A stretch of DNA of 50,225 bases from an uncultured Myxococcales bacterium (GCA_937975765.1 CALJUR010000038.1:1-50225), one strand, 5' to 3'. Shown: positions 35,006-43,549, numbered from the stretch's first letter. The notes: generated by a model from the sequence alone, not told the origin. Numbers and translations are program-made.

Positions 35006-35077
35006 GCGGGGGCCCCGTCCCCCGCCAACGTAGATGCGGGGGCCCCGTCCCCCGCCAACGTAGATGCGGGGGCCCCG
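35006..35077 (+). repeat. Tandem 30-bp repeats forming GC hairpins (2.4 copies)
   Basis: Two perfect copies of a 30-base unit (35006-35035 and 35036-35065) and a 12-base partial third run from just after the prkA stops to the yhbH start codon. Each full copy contains GCGGGGG-CCCCGT-CCCCCGC, a 7-bp stem with a 6-base loop, then CAACGTAGAT. The partial copy provides the GGGGG before the yhbH ATG. It may act as an mRNA processing/stability element or hide the ribosome site. There is no T-run, so it is not a standard terminator. Confidence 0.9.
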
Positions 35078-36199
35078 ATGTGGGATGACGACGATGCCAT
35101 CCGCAACATCCAGAAGGACCAGGCGCGGTTCCGCCGCATCGTCCGGGGCCTGATCAAGGAGGATCTGCGCAGGTACATGTCGCGCGGCGAACTGCTGGGC
35201 CGGAAGGGCGATCGCATCGTCTCGATCCCGGTGCCCCAGATCGACCTGCCGCGGTTCACGCTCGGCAGCGGCAAGGAGGGCGTCGGGCAGGGCGAGGGCG
35301 ACCCCGGGGACCCGCTGGGCCAGGGCCAGGGCGAGGGCACCGGCGGCGGGGAGGCGGGGCAGGCCCCGGGCCAGCACGTCGTGGAGGTCGAGATCACCAT
35401 CGAGGACCTGGCGGCGATCCTGGGCGAGGCGCTGGAACTGCCGCGGATCCGGCCGAAGGGCCAGGACCGCCTGGAGTCGAGGAAGGTCAAGTTCACCGGC
35501 ATCCACCGGGTGGGCCCGCAGTCGCTGCGCCATTTCCGGCGGACCTACAAGCAGGCCCTCAAGCGCACCATCGCTTCCGGCATGTACGACCCGAACGACC
35601 CGACCATCGTGCCCGTGCGCGAGGACTTCCGGTACCGGTCCTGGAAGGAGGCGCCCCAGCCGCGGGCCAACGCGGTGGCCATCTATATGATGGACGTGTC
35701 GGGCAGCATGGGCGACGAACAGAAGGAACTCGTCCGGATGACCTCCTTCTGGCTGGACGCCTGGCTGAAGGCGCACTACCGGGGGATCACCTCGAGATAC
35801 CTGACGCACGACGCAGATGCCCGCGAGGTGGACGAGCACACCTTCTTCCACAGCCGCGAGGCGGGCGGGACGATGATCTCGTCGGCCTACAAGCTGTGCG
35901 CGCAGATGCTGGAGAAGGAGTACCCGGAGGGCGACTGGAACGTCTACACCTTCCACTTCAGCGACGGGGACAACTGGTCGTCGGACGACACGAACGAGGC
36001 GCTGGAGGTCGCGAGGACGAAGATCCTGCCGCGGTGCAACCAGTTCGCGTACGGGCAGGTGGACAGCCCATACGGCAGCGGGCAGTTCCTGAAGGACCTG
36101 GTCGCCGCGCTGCAGGACGATCGCGTGGCGTGGGCCGAGATCAAGGGGCGCGACACGGTGCTGGACGCGATCCGGGCGTTCCTGCGGAAGGGGAGATGA
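35078..36199 (+). CDS. yhbH: YeaH/YhbH family protein (DUF444) with VWA domain
   Basis: A 373-residue DUF444 protein. Residues 1-65 carry the family opening (QARFRRIVRGLIKEDLRRY, VSIPVPQIDLPRF). A Gly/Gln/Glu-rich flexible stretch lies at 63-100. A von Willebrand A-like domain has the metal-site motif DVSGS at 206-210. Its homologues are always near prkA and spoVR (E. coli yeaG-yeaH-ycgB). The role is poorly known, in stationary phase or stress. The ATG directly follows the GC hairpin repeats with no clear ribosome site. Its last bases overlap an ATG (ATGA) of the next gene. Confidence 0.92.
   Translation: MWDDDDAIRNIQKDQARFRRIVRGLIKEDLRRYMSRGELLGRKGDRIVSIPVPQIDLPRFTLGSGKEGVGQGEGDPGDPLGQGQGEGTGGGEAGQAPGQHVVEVEITIEDLAAILGEALELPRIRPKGQDRLESRKVKFTGIHRVGPQSLRHFRRTYKQALKRTIASGMYDPNDPTIVPVREDFRYRSWKEAPQPRANAVAIYMMDVSGSMGDEQKELVRMTSFWLDAWLKAHYRGITSRYLTHDADAREVDEHTFFHSREAGGTMISSAYKLCAQMLEKEYPEGDWNVYTFHFSDGDNWSSDDTNEALEVARTKILPRCNQFAYGQVDSPYGSGQFLKDLVAALQDDRVAWAEIKGRDTVLDAIRAFLRKGR
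36188..36195 (+). promoter_or_regulatory. Ribosome binding site deciding the spoVR start
   Basis: AAGGGGAG lies immediately before ATG 36196 (no spacing) but 6 bases before ATG 36202, which favours the second ATG. Confidence 0.65.
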
Positions 36200-36201
36200 C
36201 G

Positions 36202-37683
36202 ATGCCGACCCGCCGCGAGTTGCAGGAGTGGGTGGTGCGGATCGCGGAGGTCGCGCGGTCCTACGGCCTGGACTTCTACGAAACGCGATTCGAGATCGTC
36301 ACCTACGAGCAGATGAACGAACTGGCGGCCTACTCGGGCTTCCCCGGCCGCTACCCGCACTGGCGGTTCGGCATGGAGTACGAGCGGCTGGAGAAGTCGT
36401 ACGCGTACGGGCTGCACCGGATCTACGAGATGGTGGTGAACAACGACCCGGCTTACGCCTACCTGATGGAAGACAACCGGCTGGTCGACCACAAGATGGT
36501 CATCGCGCACGTGTACGCGCACGTCGATTTCTTCAAGAACAACCACTGGTTCGCGCCCACGCACCGGAAGGCGATGGACGAGATGGCGAACCACGGGGCG
36601 CGCATCCGCCGGTACATCGAGGAATTCGGGCTGGAGGAGGTCGAGGGGTTCGTCGACCGCTGCCTCAGCCTGGAGAACCTCCAGGACTACTACGCGCCCT
36701 ACGTGGTGCGGCGGCGGGCCGAGGCGAAGCCGATCGTGACCGAGCCGGAGGAGGGCCGCAAGGCCGTGGAGGGGATGCGGTTCAAGACGAAGAAGTACCT
36801 GGAGCCGTTCGTGAACCCGGACGAACTGGTGGCCGAGGAGGCGCGCCGGGAGGAGGCGCGCATCGTCGAGGAGAAGCGGTACCCGGTGGCCGAGCGGGAC
36901 GTTCTGGGGTTCCTGGCGGCCAACGCACCGATCCCCCGGTGGCAACGGAACATCCTGTCGATGATCCGCGAGGAGGCGATCTACTTCGCACCGCAGCGGA
37001 TGACCAAGATCATGAACGAGGGCTGGGCGACCTACTGGCACAGCCGGATGATGACCGAGAAGCTGCTGGACGACAGCGAGGTGCTGGATTTCGCGGACCA
37101 CCACAGCCGGACGGTGGCGCGGCAGCCGGGCCAGTTGAACCCGTATGCGCTGGGCCTGGCGCTGCTGCGCGACGTGAAGGAGCGGTGGGACCAGGGGCGG
37201 TTCGGGCCCGAGTGGGAACGGTGCGAGAACCTGGCCGAACGCGAGCACTGGGACCGGCGGCTGGGCCTGGGCACGCAGAAGCTGTTCGAGGTCCGGCGGG
37301 TCTACAACGACGTGATGTTCCTGGACGAGTTCCTGACGCCCGAGTTCGTGGAACGGCAGCGACTGTTCTCGTGGAAGGAGGACGAGCGGGGCACGCCGCG
37401 GATCGATTCCCGGCAGTTCGACGAGGTCAAGCGGGGCCTGCTGCAGCAGTTGACGAACCTGGGCGAACCGGTCATCACGCTGGAGGACGACAACCACGCG
37501 AACCGGAAGGAACTGTACCTGGTCCACCGCTACGAGGGCACGCCGCTGCGGCGGGACTGGGCGATCGAATGCATGAGGAACCTGTCCCAGCTGTGGACGC
37601 GCCCCGTGCACCTCGAGACGCAGGTGGACGACCGGAAGGTCGTGTTCACGTCGGACGGAAACGAGGTCCGCGAAGGGGTCTGA
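36202..37683 (+). CDS. spoVR: SpoVR family protein
   Basis: A 493-residue SpoVR-like protein, cytoplasmic. It has YGLDFYETRFEIVTYEQMNE, YPHWRFGMEYERL, HVYAHVDFFKNNHWF, APIPRWQRNILSMIREEAIYF, and NEGWATYWHSRMM, all hallmarks of the family. The N-E-G-W-A-x-x-W-H and H-V-x-x-H-x-D-F-F motifs hint at a metal site, still unproven. It is named for a spore cortex role in Bacillus, but the family is widespread in non-sporulating bacteria. The start at 36202 fits the ribosome site at 36188-36195; ATG 36196 overlaps the yhbH stop. It is the last gene of the prkA-yhbH-spoVR operon. Confidence 0.94.
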   Translation: MPTRRELQEWVVRIAEVARSYGLDFYETRFEIVTYEQMNELAAYSGFPGRYPHWRFGMEYERLEKSYAYGLHRIYEMVVNNDPAYAYLMEDNRLVDHKMVIAHVYAHVDFFKNNHWFAPTHRKAMDEMANHGARIRRYIEEFGLEEVEGFVDRCLSLENLQDYYAPYVVRRRAEAKPIVTEPEEGRKAVEGMRFKTKKYLEPFVNPDELVAEEARREEARIVEEKRYPVAERDVLGFLAANAPIPRWQRNILSMIREEAIYFAPQRMTKIMNEGWATYWHSRMMTEKLLDDSEVLDFADHHSRTVARQPGQLNPYALGLALLRDVKERWDQGRFGPEWERCENLAEREHWDRRLGLGTQKLFEVRRVYNDVMFLDEFLTPEFVERQRLFSWKEDERGTPRIDSRQFDEVKRGLLQQLTNLGEPVITLEDDNHANRKELYLVHRYEGTPLRRDWAIECMRNLSQLWTRPVHLETQVDDRKVVFTSDGNEVREGV

Positions 37684-37689
37684 GGCAGC

Positions 37690-38304
37690 CTACGGCTCGA
37701 TGTCGATGAAGACGTACCGGCCTTCCTGGCGGTACAGGTAGCCCACCGGGCGCTTCAGCGTGATCGCGATGATGACGGCGCCGTCGGCCTTGTCGGTCGA
37801 GATCTCGACCTGGTCGACGGCGGTCGGGAAGTCCCGCGTGATCAGGTGGCGCGCGTCGTTCGGCGTCGAGATGTCCGCGCCGGGCACCCGGACCTCGATG
37901 CGGTCGGGCTTCGGCCGGGTCACGGCGAAGGTGAACCGCCCGGACAACTGGACGAACACGCGCGAGTAGGTGGGGAACGGCTGGAAGCCGATCCACTCGA
38001 CGATCGCACGGGTGGCAGCGAACGCCTCGTTCTCGGGGCGCTTGGCCGGGACGTCCGACTGGTCGCGCACGCCGGGAACCACGCCGCGATAGCCGCGGGC
38101 CGTGTAGATCTGGCCCCCCTCGTCCGCGACCTGGAACCCGTCCTCGGAAGGCGCCAGCACCACCACACCGGTCTTGGCCTTCCCGGCGGGGGGTGCCTGG
38201 GTCGCGGGAGCCTCGGAGATCGGCAGCGGCTTGTCGGCCTGGGCCAGGGCGGCCGGCGTCCACATCACCACCAGCAGCGCGACCGGAAGGGTCCTGCGGG
38301 ACAT
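37690..38304 (-). CDS. Periplasmic AMIN-like domain protein
   Basis: A 204-residue exported protein (signal peptide ending TPAALAQA). After an Ala/Pro linker, residues ~90-204 form a beta-rich domain like AMIN modules: FPTYSRVFVQLSGRFTFAV, DRIEVRVPGADI, VDQVEISTD, AVIIAITLKRPVGYLY, and the end RYVFIDIEP. AMIN domains anchor PilQ and amidases in the periplasm, often on peptidoglycan. No enzymatic part is present. GGAGAGG lies 5 bases before the ATG. Convergent with spoVR (6-base gap) and divergent from nnr; it has its own promoter at 38333-38362. Confidence 0.75.
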   Translation of the reverse strand: MSRRTLPVALLVVMWTPAALAQADKPLPISEAPATQAPPAGKAKTGVVVLAPSEDGFQVADEGGQIYTARGYRGVVPGVRDQSDVPAKRPENEAFAATRAIVEWIGFQPFPTYSRVFVQLSGRFTFAVTRPKPDRIEVRVPGADISTPNDARHLITRDFPTAVDQVEISTDKADGAVIIAITLKRPVGYLYRQEGRYVFIDIEP

Positions 38305-38332
38305 CTTGACCTCTCCACCGGAAACCCCGGAA

Positions 38333-38362
38333 ATGATACCTCCTGGAACGCGACCACGCCAA
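38333..38362 (-). promoter_or_regulatory. Promoter for AMIN-like gene
   Basis: On the minus strand, TTGGCG (38362-38357), 18 bases and TATCAT (38338-38333), about 29 bases before the ATG. Confidence 0.6.
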
Positions 38363-38371
38363 GGATTCGAC

Positions 38372-38400
38372 TTCAAATACGGCCCGCCCGAGGCTATGCT
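38372..38400 (+). promoter_or_regulatory. Promoter for nnr
   Basis: TTCAAA (38372-38377), 17 bases and TATGCT (38395-38400), about 31 bases before the nnr ATG. It lies next to the AMIN promoter on the other strand. Confidence 0.55.
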
Positions 38401-38431
38401 TGACGGCGCCTGGCGCAAGGGAACGGAAGGC

Positions 38432-39973
38432 ATGCGACTGGTCGACGCCGCGACGATGCGGGCCCTGGACCGACACGTGATCGAGGTCGTGGGGGTGCCC
38501 GGCATCGTGCTGATGGAGCGCGCGGGCCTGGCCGTGGCGGATGCCGCGGAGGCGATGGCCCGCGGGACCGGCCGTGCGACCGCCCTGGTGCTGTGCGGCC
38601 CCGGCAACAACGGCGGCGACGGGCTGGTGGCGGCGCGCCACCTGGCCGACCGCGGGATCGAGGTGGTCGTCGCCCTGATGGCCCGCCCGGACGCGTACAA
38701 GGGCGACGCCGCGACGAACCTCCAGGCCCTTGGACACTTCCCCGCGACCGTTCTGGACGCCTCGGGGGGCCTGCCGGCGGACCTCGGGTCCCGGCCGTGG
38801 GGAGTGGCGATCGACGCGCTGTTCGGCACCGGGCTGGCCCGGCCGCCGGAAGGGGCGTTCGCCGACGCGATCCGGACCTTCAACGCCCTGCCCTGCCCGC
38901 GACTGTCCGTGGACCTGCCCTCGGGCGTGGACTCCGACGCGGGACGGGTCCCGGGGGTGGCCGCGAAGGCCGATCGCACCGTCACGTTCGGGGCGGCGAA
39001 GATCGGCCACTTCTCCTGGCCGGGGGCCGGCTGCTGCGGGCGCGTCGAGGTCGTCCCGATCGGCATCCCCCGGGCCGCGATCGAGGATGCGCCGGGCATC
39101 GACCTGCTGGACGCCGCCTGTGTCCGCCGGGGGTTCGCTCCCCGGGAGGTCGGCGACTTCAAGAACCGTTTCGGCCACGTGCTGGTCGTCGGCGGCCTGC
39201 ACGGCAAGGCCGGTGCCGCGCTGCTGGCCTCCCGGGCGGCCCTGCGCAGCGGCGCGGGCCTGGTGACGCTGGGGACCGAGCGGCAGGTCGCCACGCGCAT
39301 CGAGGGCCGGTTCCCGGACGTCATGATCGAGCCGATCGTCGAGGTCGCGGGCGACTGGGTGAAGGTCGACGACATGACCGTGACCGCGGCCTGCCAGGGC
39401 AAGACTGCGGTGGTGCTGGGCCCGGGCCTGTCCACGCGACCGGGCGTCGAGGCCCTGCTGGACCGGTTGCTGGACGGCACCCTGCCGACGCTGGTCGATG
39501 CCGACGCCCTGAACGTGCTGGCGACGCGGCCGGACCTGCGGCCCGGTCCCGGGTTCGTGCTGACGCCGCACCCTGGCGAGGCCGGCCGGCTGCTGGGCAT
39601 CCCTTCGGAACAGGTCCAGGCGGACCGGATCGCGGCCGCCCGGACGCTGGTGGCCCGCACCGGTTCGGTCGTCGTGCTGAAGGGCGCCGGCACCGTCATC
39701 GCGGCCCCGGACGGCAGGATGGCCCTCAATCGGACCGGCGGTCCGGCCCTGGCGGTGGGCGGATCGGGCGACGTGCTGGCGGGGATCATCGGGGCGCTGC
39801 TGGCCCGCGGGGTCCTTCCCTATGACGCCGCCTGCGCCGCGGCCTGCCTGCACGGGGCGGCCGGCGACCTGGCCGGTGCCCGCCTGACCCCGCACGGGGT
39901 CCTCGCGTCGGACCTGGCGGACCTGCTGCCTGCCGCGCTCGCCGCCCTCCTCGCCGGCAAGGATCCCGAATGA
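38432..39973 (+). CDS. nnr: Bifunctional NAD(P)H-hydrate epimerase/dehydratase
   Basis: A 513-residue repair enzyme that restores hydrated NAD(P)H. The N-terminal epimerase (YjeF_N, ~1-215) has GIVLMERAG, the loop CGPGNNGGDG (55-64), and DLPSGVDSDAG. The C-terminal ADP- or ATP-dependent dehydratase (YjeF_C, ribokinase-like) has GHVLVVGG, SGAGLVTLGT, VDADALNVLA, LTPHPGEAGRLLG, and the catalytic GGSGDVLAGIIGALLARG. Domain order and length match E. coli Nnr. The start is ATG 38432 after AAGGGAACGGAAGG. Its stop overlaps the ATG of the UbiA-like gene (ATGA). Confidence 0.94.
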   Translation: MRLVDAATMRALDRHVIEVVGVPGIVLMERAGLAVADAAEAMARGTGRATALVLCGPGNNGGDGLVAARHLADRGIEVVVALMARPDAYKGDAATNLQALGHFPATVLDASGGLPADLGSRPWGVAIDALFGTGLARPPEGAFADAIRTFNALPCPRLSVDLPSGVDSDAGRVPGVAAKADRTVTFGAAKIGHFSWPGAGCCGRVEVVPIGIPRAAIEDAPGIDLLDAACVRRGFAPREVGDFKNRFGHVLVVGGLHGKAGAALLASRAALRSGAGLVTLGTERQVATRIEGRFPDVMIEPIVEVAGDWVKVDDMTVTAACQGKTAVVLGPGLSTRPGVEALLDRLLDGTLPTLVDADALNVLATRPDLRPGPGFVLTPHPGEAGRLLGIPSEQVQADRIAAARTLVARTGSVVVLKGAGTVIAAPDGRMALNRTGGPALAVGGSGDVLAGIIGALLARGVLPYDAACAAACLHGAAGDLAGARLTPHGVLASDLADLLPAALAALLAGKDPE

Positions 39974-40860
39974 AGGCCGTACGCGCGCTCTTGTGCACCA
40001 TGCGACCCGGGCAATGGGTGAAGAACCTGTTCGTCTTCGCCCCGGCGGTGTTCGCGAAGGAGCACTCCCAGGTCCACCCCGAGGTGTTCCTGCTGGCGGC
40101 GCTGGGCACCCTGGTCTTCATCCTGCTCTCCGGCGCCGTGTACGTGATGAACGACGTGCTGGACGTCGAGAGGGACCGCCTGCACCCGGTCAAGAGGCTG
40201 CGGCCGCTGGCGTCCGGCCAGATGTCCGTGCAGACCGCCGTCGCGGGAGGCCTGCTGGCCCTGGCGTCGGCCTACGCGATCGGGACGTACCTGGGGGGCG
40301 GGTTCATCCTGATCGCCACGGGCTACCTGGTTCTGAACGTCGCGTACAGTTCCAAGCTGAAGCGATACGCCTACCTGGACGTGCTGTCGATCGCGACCGG
40401 GTTCCTGCTGCGGGTCCTGGCCGGCTCGCTGGCGATCGGCCTCGAGCGGCAGGAGATCTCCGTCTACCTGATCGCCTGCACCTTCCTGCTGGCGCTGTTC
40501 CTGGGGCTGGGCAAGCGCCGGCACGAACTGGCGACCCTGGGCGGCGAGGACGAGGCGCGGCGGCCCGCCTTGCGGCAGTACCGGCTGGACCACCTGGACA
40601 TCGCGCTGGTGTGCGTGGCGGTGGCCACCGTGGTCGTGTACGGCTTCTACACCGTCGCGCCGCAGACGCGCGCCTACTTCGGGACGACGCGCCTGGCTGC
40701 CACGATCCCGTTCGTCCCGGTCGGCATCGGCCGGTTCCTGGTGCTGCTGCGCCGTAAGGGCGAGGTCCGCAGCCCGACCGACGTGATGGTCAAGGACGTC
40801 TGGTTCCTGCTGGACATCGCGGCCTGGGCCGCGGTCGTCGCCTGGGCGGTCTACGGCTAG
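39970..40860 (+). CDS. UbiA-family prenyltransferase, decaprenyl-phosphate phosphoribosyltransferase-like
   Basis: A 296-residue integral membrane protein with about nine helices. The Mg2+-binding NDVLDVERD is at 61-69 and the second motif YSSKLKR...LDVLSIATGFLLR at about 130-152. RPGQWVKNLFVFAPAVFA at the start and LGKRRHE are typical of the decaprenyl-phosphate phosphoribosyltransferase branch, known from mycobacterial Rv3806c, which attaches 5-phosphoribose to decaprenyl phosphate for arabinan synthesis. Related proteins occur widely without known products. It overlaps nnr by 4 bases. No arabinan genes are visible here, so the end product is open. Confidence 0.82.
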   Translation: MKAVRALLCTMRPGQWVKNLFVFAPAVFAKEHSQVHPEVFLLAALGTLVFILLSGAVYVMNDVLDVERDRLHPVKRLRPLASGQMSVQTAVAGGLLALASAYAIGTYLGGGFILIATGYLVLNVAYSSKLKRYAYLDVLSIATGFLLRVLAGSLAIGLERQEISVYLIACTFLLALFLGLGKRRHELATLGGEDEARRPALRQYRLDHLDIALVCVAVATVVVYGFYTVAPQTRAYFGTTRLAATIPFVPVGIGRFLVLLRRKGEVRSPTDVMVKDVWFLLDIAAWAAVVAWAVYG

Positions 40861-40887
40861 GCTGCGGGCCCGGGAGGGAGGCGATCG

Positions 40888-41316
40888 ATGCGACACATCC
40901 TGGCCCGCGTGCCGGCCTCCCTGCCGGTGATGCTGGTCCTCCTGGCGTCCTGCGGTTCCACCCTGCGATCCCCGTCCGAGTTGGCGACCGAACGCGTGGA
41001 GACGCTGGCCGAGATCCACTCCCAGGAAGAGACCTTCACGCTGCGCATGAACGTGGCGGCGTGCGACTGCCCCGAGTTCGAGGTCCTGCTGGACGGACAC
41101 TGGTTCCGGGTGTTCCTGGAGCCGAGGGACCCGGAAGGGCCCGTGGAGGCCCTGCGCGCCGTGCTGTCGGGAACGCCGGACCAGCCGGTACCGCCGTCTG
41201 CCACGGTCGTCGGGCGGCTGTCCAAGTCCGCGCGCCTCTCCGGGAACCGCTCGCCCTGTCTCGTGCTGAAGGTGATCCAGGTGAACGGCCCCGGGGAACC
41301 CCGGCCCTCCGAGTGA
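40888..41316 (+). CDS. Small lipoprotein, function unknown
   Basis: A 142-residue lipoprotein (MLVLLASC, lipidated C22). The mature domain has three further cysteines (ACDCPEFEVLL near 58-68, and PCLVLKV near 123) and alternating hydrophobic strands (HWFRVFLEP, SATVVGRLS, CLVLKVIQV), suggesting a small beta-barrel of OB-fold type. No family was recognised. It lies between the UbiA-like gene and ftcD in the same direction (27 and 24 bases apart). GGGAGGGAGG precedes the ATG. Confidence 0.75.
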   Translation: MRHILARVPASLPVMLVLLASCGSTLRSPSELATERVETLAEIHSQEETFTLRMNVAACDCPEFEVLLDGHWFRVFLEPRDPEGPVEALRAVLSGTPDQPVPPSATVVGRLSKSARLSGNRSPCLVLKVIQVNGPGEPRPSE

Positions 41317-41340
41317 GCCCTGAAGGGAGGAAATCCGCGA

Positions 41341-43005
41341 ATGAACCGACTGGTGGAATGCGTCCCGAACTTCTCCGAAGGCTGCGACGCCGATGTCATC
41401 CGGGCCATCACCTCCGCGATGGAACGGGCGGGCGCGAAGGTGCTGGACGTGGACATGGGCGCCGCGGCGAACCGCACGGTCGTGACGATCGCAGGCACCC
41501 CGGAGGCCGTCGAGGAGGCAGCCTTCCAGGGGATCCGCGTCGCGGCCGAGCGCATCGACATGTCTCGCCACAAGGGCGAGCACCCGCGCATGGGCGCAAC
41601 CGACGTCTGCCCGTTCGTCCCGCTGGGCGACGTCACGATGCAGGAGTGCGTCCAGATGGCCCGCCGGCTGGGCCAGCGGGTCGGCCGCGAACTGGGCATC
41701 CCGGTGTACCTGTACGACCAGGCGGCCACCTGCCCCGGCCGTGCCAGCCTGGCCGACGTCCGCAAGGGCGAGTACGAGGGCCTGCCGGCACGACTGGCCG
41801 ACCCCGAGTGGGCGCCGGACTTCGGACCGACGGCCTTCAACGCGCGATCCGGCGCGACCGTGATCGGCGCCCGCGAGGTTCTGATCGCCTACAACGTGAA
41901 CCTGAACACCCGCGAGCGCCTGATGGCCAGCCGCATGGCGATCCGGATGCGCGAGGGCGGCGGGCCCGCGCGTGGCAGCGACGGCGAGCGCCTGCTGGAC
42001 CCCGCCGGCGAACCGGTGAAGGTCCCCGGCGCGCTGAAGGCGGTCAGGGCGGTCGGCTGGGTCATCGAGGAATACGGCATTGCCCAGGTCAGCGTGAACC
42101 TGCTGGACCACAAGGTCACGCCGCTGCACGCGGTGTTCGAGGAGGCGAAACGTCAGGCCGCCCTGGTGGGTGTCGAGGTCACGGGCAGCGAGATCGTGGG
42201 GCTGGTGCCGAAGGAGGCCCTGCTGGCCGCCGGGCGCCACTACCTGCAGCGCCAGGGCCTGTCGCCGGCTGCCCCCGAGCCGGACCTGGTGCACCTGGCC
42301 GTGCGCAGCCTGGGCCTGTCGGACGCCAAGCCCTTCGTCGCGGCCGACAAGGTCATCGAGTACCGGCTGGCGCAGGGGACGAGGGCCCTGACCGACCTCA
42401 CCGTGCGGGAGTTCGCGGACCGGGTTTCGGCCGATGCCGCGGTGCCGGGCGGCGGTTCGGTGGCGGCGCTGTGCGGCGCGCTGGGCGCGGGCCTGGCCGC
42501 GATGGTGGGCAACCTGACGTACCGCCGGCCCGAGCGCGAGCCGGACCGCCCGGCGCTGGCGGACCTGGCCCTGAAGGCGCAGGGCCTGAAGGCGCGCCTG
42601 GCCGCCCTGGTCTCGGAGGACAGCGCGGCGTTCGAGGCGGTGATGGCGGCGATGCGCCTGCCGAAGGGGACCGACGACGAGAAGGCGACCCGCACGGCGG
42701 CCATCGAGGCGGCGAACGACCAGGCGACCCGGGTGCCCGAGGAGACCCTGGCCCTGTGCGCCGAGGTGGCCGACCTGGCACGCCAGGCCGTCGCCACGGG
42801 ATACGAGGCGTGCCTGTCCGACGCCGGGGTCGCCGCCGCCGCCTCGCAGGCCGGGGCCGAGGGCGCCTACCTGAACGTGCGCATCAACCTGAAGGGTTCG
42901 CGCGACCCGCGGGTGGAAGCCCGCGGGAAGGCTGCAGACCAGTGCCTCGCGCAGGTTCGCGCGGTGGTGGCGGAGGCCCTGGCGGACATCGGTACCCGGT
43001 GGTAG
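41341..43005 (+). CDS. ftcD: Bifunctional glutamate formimidoyltransferase/formimidoyl-THF cyclodeaminase
   Basis: A 554-residue fusion like animal FTCD. Residues 1-~330 are the formiminotransferase (ECVPNFSEG, ANRTVVTIAG, HKGEHPRMGATDVCPFVPL with catalytic-region histidines, AYNVNLNT). Residues ~350-554 are the cyclodeaminase (VREFADRVSADAAVPGGGSVAA, VGNLTYRRPE, SDAGVAAAAS). Together they move the formimino group of histidine breakdown onto tetrahydrofolate and release ammonia to give 5,10-methenyl-THF. No hut genes lie in the window. GGGAGG lies 8 bases before the ATG. The fused form is less common in bacteria than separate subunits. Confidence 0.94.
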   Translation: MNRLVECVPNFSEGCDADVIRAITSAMERAGAKVLDVDMGAAANRTVVTIAGTPEAVEEAAFQGIRVAAERIDMSRHKGEHPRMGATDVCPFVPLGDVTMQECVQMARRLGQRVGRELGIPVYLYDQAATCPGRASLADVRKGEYEGLPARLADPEWAPDFGPTAFNARSGATVIGAREVLIAYNVNLNTRERLMASRMAIRMREGGGPARGSDGERLLDPAGEPVKVPGALKAVRAVGWVIEEYGIAQVSVNLLDHKVTPLHAVFEEAKRQAALVGVEVTGSEIVGLVPKEALLAAGRHYLQRQGLSPAAPEPDLVHLAVRSLGLSDAKPFVAADKVIEYRLAQGTRALTDLTVREFADRVSADAAVPGGGSVAALCGALGAGLAAMVGNLTYRRPEREPDRPALADLALKAQGLKARLAALVSEDSAAFEAVMAAMRLPKGTDDEKATRTAAIEAANDQATRVPEETLALCAEVADLARQAVATGYEACLSDAGVAAAASQAGAEGAYLNVRINLKGSRDPRVEARGKAADQCLAQVRAVVAEALADIGTRW

Positions 43006-43101
43006 ACCAGGGCCCTGCACCCGTCTCGGACCGGTGCCCCCTCGTGCGATGCGATCTTTCCTGGAACCGGCAGGAAGGACCCCGTCGCGACGGAATCGGC
43101 C

Positions 43102-43473
43102 CTACAGCGCCCTCTCGGCGGCGGTGCGCCGCTTGGCGGTCGCCTGGACGCGCTTGGACAGGGCGGTCGAATTCTTCGGCTTGACGATCTTCAGGAACAT
43201 CAGGATGTCCGCCCGGGCGTAAATCGGGACCACCCACTGCCGACGCGTCTTCTGCTTGCGGTACACCTTGCCGTGGGGCAGGTTCAGCACCTTCATGGCA
43301 CCCAGCACGCTCTTGCGCTCGGCCATGTCGCCCACGACCAGGCGCAGTTCCACGCCCCCGTGCCTGCCCTTCTCGGGGTCGTCCGGCCGGATGCGGACGC
43401 AGCCGTTCCGGTTGTAGAACTCCCGCAGGATCGCCTCGGGTCGCACGGCCTCGTTCTTCGTCGGTTCGATCAT
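43102..43473 (-). CDS. Small basic protein, possible LAGLIDADG-like fold, function unknown
   Basis: A 123-residue very basic protein. Its layout is helix, a strand pair (NGCVRIRPDD...GGVELRLVVGD), a helix with KSVLGAMKVLNLPHGKV, strands (RRQWVVPIYA), a helix (ADILMFLKIVKPKN) and a basic tail. This recalls half of a LAGLIDADG homing-endonuclease fold (strand-strand-helix-strand-helix), but the acidic catalytic motif is not present; the expected position reads NRNG. It may be a DNA- or RNA-binding protein. GAAGGGG precedes the ATG, and a promoter candidate lies at 43550-43578. The gene is likely real, since its reading frame is intact and basic composition differs from shadow frames. Confidence 0.6.
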   Translation of the reverse strand: MIEPTKNEAVRPEAILREFYNRNGCVRIRPDDPEKGRHGGVELRLVVGDMAERKSVLGAMKVLNLPHGKVYRKQKTRRQWVVPIYARADILMFLKIVKPKNSTALSKRVQATAKRRTAAERAL

Positions 43474-43549
43474 GCCCCTTCCCCCGTTTCAGTGCCGGTC
43501 AGCACCGCCCTCGCAACGTGATCCCGGGTCACGCCGACCTCCACAGTCC

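Noticed and set aside
35006..35077. CRISPR array
   Set aside because: The copies are directly adjacent with no variable spacers, only 2.4 units, and no cas gene is near.
36202..37683. SpoVR as evidence for sporulation
   Set aside because: SpoVR, PrkA and YhbH are widespread in non-sporulating bacteria, and no other sporulation gene is present.
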